Shown in pieces: positions 61,495-62,000 of a stretch of DNA of 62,000 nt (the first letter of the stretch is position 1; every line of letters begins with the position of its first letter). The notes beneath the pieces were generated by a model that made no database searches, was not told where the DNA came from, and worked only from the letters and a program-made list of their open reading frames with translations. This stretch comes from Phoronis australis (taxonomy: Eukaryota > Phoronida > Phoronidae). The stretch lies in contig NMRA01000295.1 of NCBI GenBank assembly GCA_002633005.1, forward strand, positions 85,124 through 147,123, written 5' to 3'. A program made the position numbers and the translations under genes.

Positions 61495-61737
61495 GTAAGT
61501 TGTGCCTTATGTATTAGTTTGAAAGGGGAATGCAATCATTTATAGGTTACTTTTAGCAAAAATGCAGATCTATCTGGTTGTCTTAGATAGGCATTTTTTC
61601 TGTATTAATTATATATTAATCGTTTCCTTATGTATTTATTATTCATGGAATAACACAAAGTTTTGTCGCACATCTTTGTTCTACATTCACTTCCTCAATG
61701 AAAGTGAATGCAGAACTATACAGATTGTGTTTAACAG

Positions 61738-61764
61738 GGCAAATTGTACCTCCTGGAAAAAAAG
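61738..61764 (+). CDS. Candidate micro-exon after the PH domain
   Basis: TTAACAG precedes 27 bases that continue exon 46 in phase as GQIVPPGKK, followed by AAG|GTGAGA. Unspliced, the same frame stops at TAG (61776-61778) after four more codons, so this could also be a short terminal exon. The support is only phase, sites and a loose resemblance to a Pro-rich tail after other beta-heavy PH domains. I recognise nothing else in 61495-62000. Confidence 0.4.
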
Positions 61765-62000
61765 GTGAGAAAATATAGTTGGTTCTGATTCTTGCTAAAA
61801 ACATTGTATCTAAGATTTTTCTATCATGCACTGATTTACGAAGATGGTTGTTATGTGTGGCTAGGTACTGCGGTTTAATTAACTGGCGTGCTTATATTAC
61901 TTTATTCTTGTAAAGTCACTGTCACTTTAGCATTCTGATTGACTGTAAGGCATGTAGCCTTTGATTCATCAACCTCTGACTATAAGAATTAGATCAATGC

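Noticed and set aside
60774-60944. Open frame reading QLGDNSPKSSLVVDYRGERL in intron 45
   Set aside because: No clear acceptor, no spectrin or PH similarity, and insertion here would interrupt the PH domain.
61044-61116. Possible alternative last exon after TTGTTCAG, between exons 45 and 46
   Set aside because: In the phase left by exon 45 it stops after ten codons. It reads longer only in phases that need exon 45 to be skipped or a different donor, and exon 46 completes the PH domain perfectly from exon 45.

Overview
This window is part of an animal genome, almost certainly a marine-type invertebrate. It is AT-rich, has canonical GT-AG introns from 0.2 to 5.7 kb, and carries many intronic minisatellites and decayed transposons. 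I cannot name the species. No prokaryotic gene organisation is present.

One gene dominates. On the + strand, 46 exons from 169 to 61494 join in frame into about 2,517 codons. They encode roughly 22 consecutive spectrin repeats, then a charged helical extension, a Ser/basic linker and a PH domain. Conventional beta-spectrins have 17 repeats in total, so a protein with about 22 repeats before the PH domain is best read as beta-heavy spectrin (karst / SPTBN5 type). The actin-binding CH domains, the first repeats and any SH3 insert would lie upstream of the window. The final C-terminal codons lie at or beyond its right edge; a 27-base micro-exon at 61738-61764 is a candidate.

All other features lie in its introns. 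Intron 1 (309-3801) holds a 1.3 kb TTAA-flanked inverted-repeat element. Intron 3 (5557-9325) holds an 0.8 kb element with about 35-bp inverted ends and a 35-bp minisatellite. Intron 6 (11424-15052) holds a 1.57 kb inverted-repeat element, a 32-bp minisatellite, a tRNA-derived SINE and a long palindrome. Intron 18 (25083-30807) holds a THAP zinc-finger relic and, inserted in a 26-bp minisatellite, a decayed element encoding a RAG1 N-terminal-like zinc region. Intron 32 holds an assembly gap inside a minisatellite. Intron 33 holds a probable assembly duplication. Intron 40 (50862-55486) holds a palindromic, TTAA-flanked, Kolobok-like element with THAP fragments and a minus-strand, 5'-truncated LINE with recognisable reverse-transcriptase motifs.

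A recurring pattern is tandem duplication that starts at or spans a splice donor of the spectrin gene (after 19500, 24188 and 56776). At 56777 the exon tail and its donor are repeated 12 times at an exact 53-bp period. The exon model comes from reading frame, splice signals and spectrin-repeat continuity only; there is no transcript evidence here.
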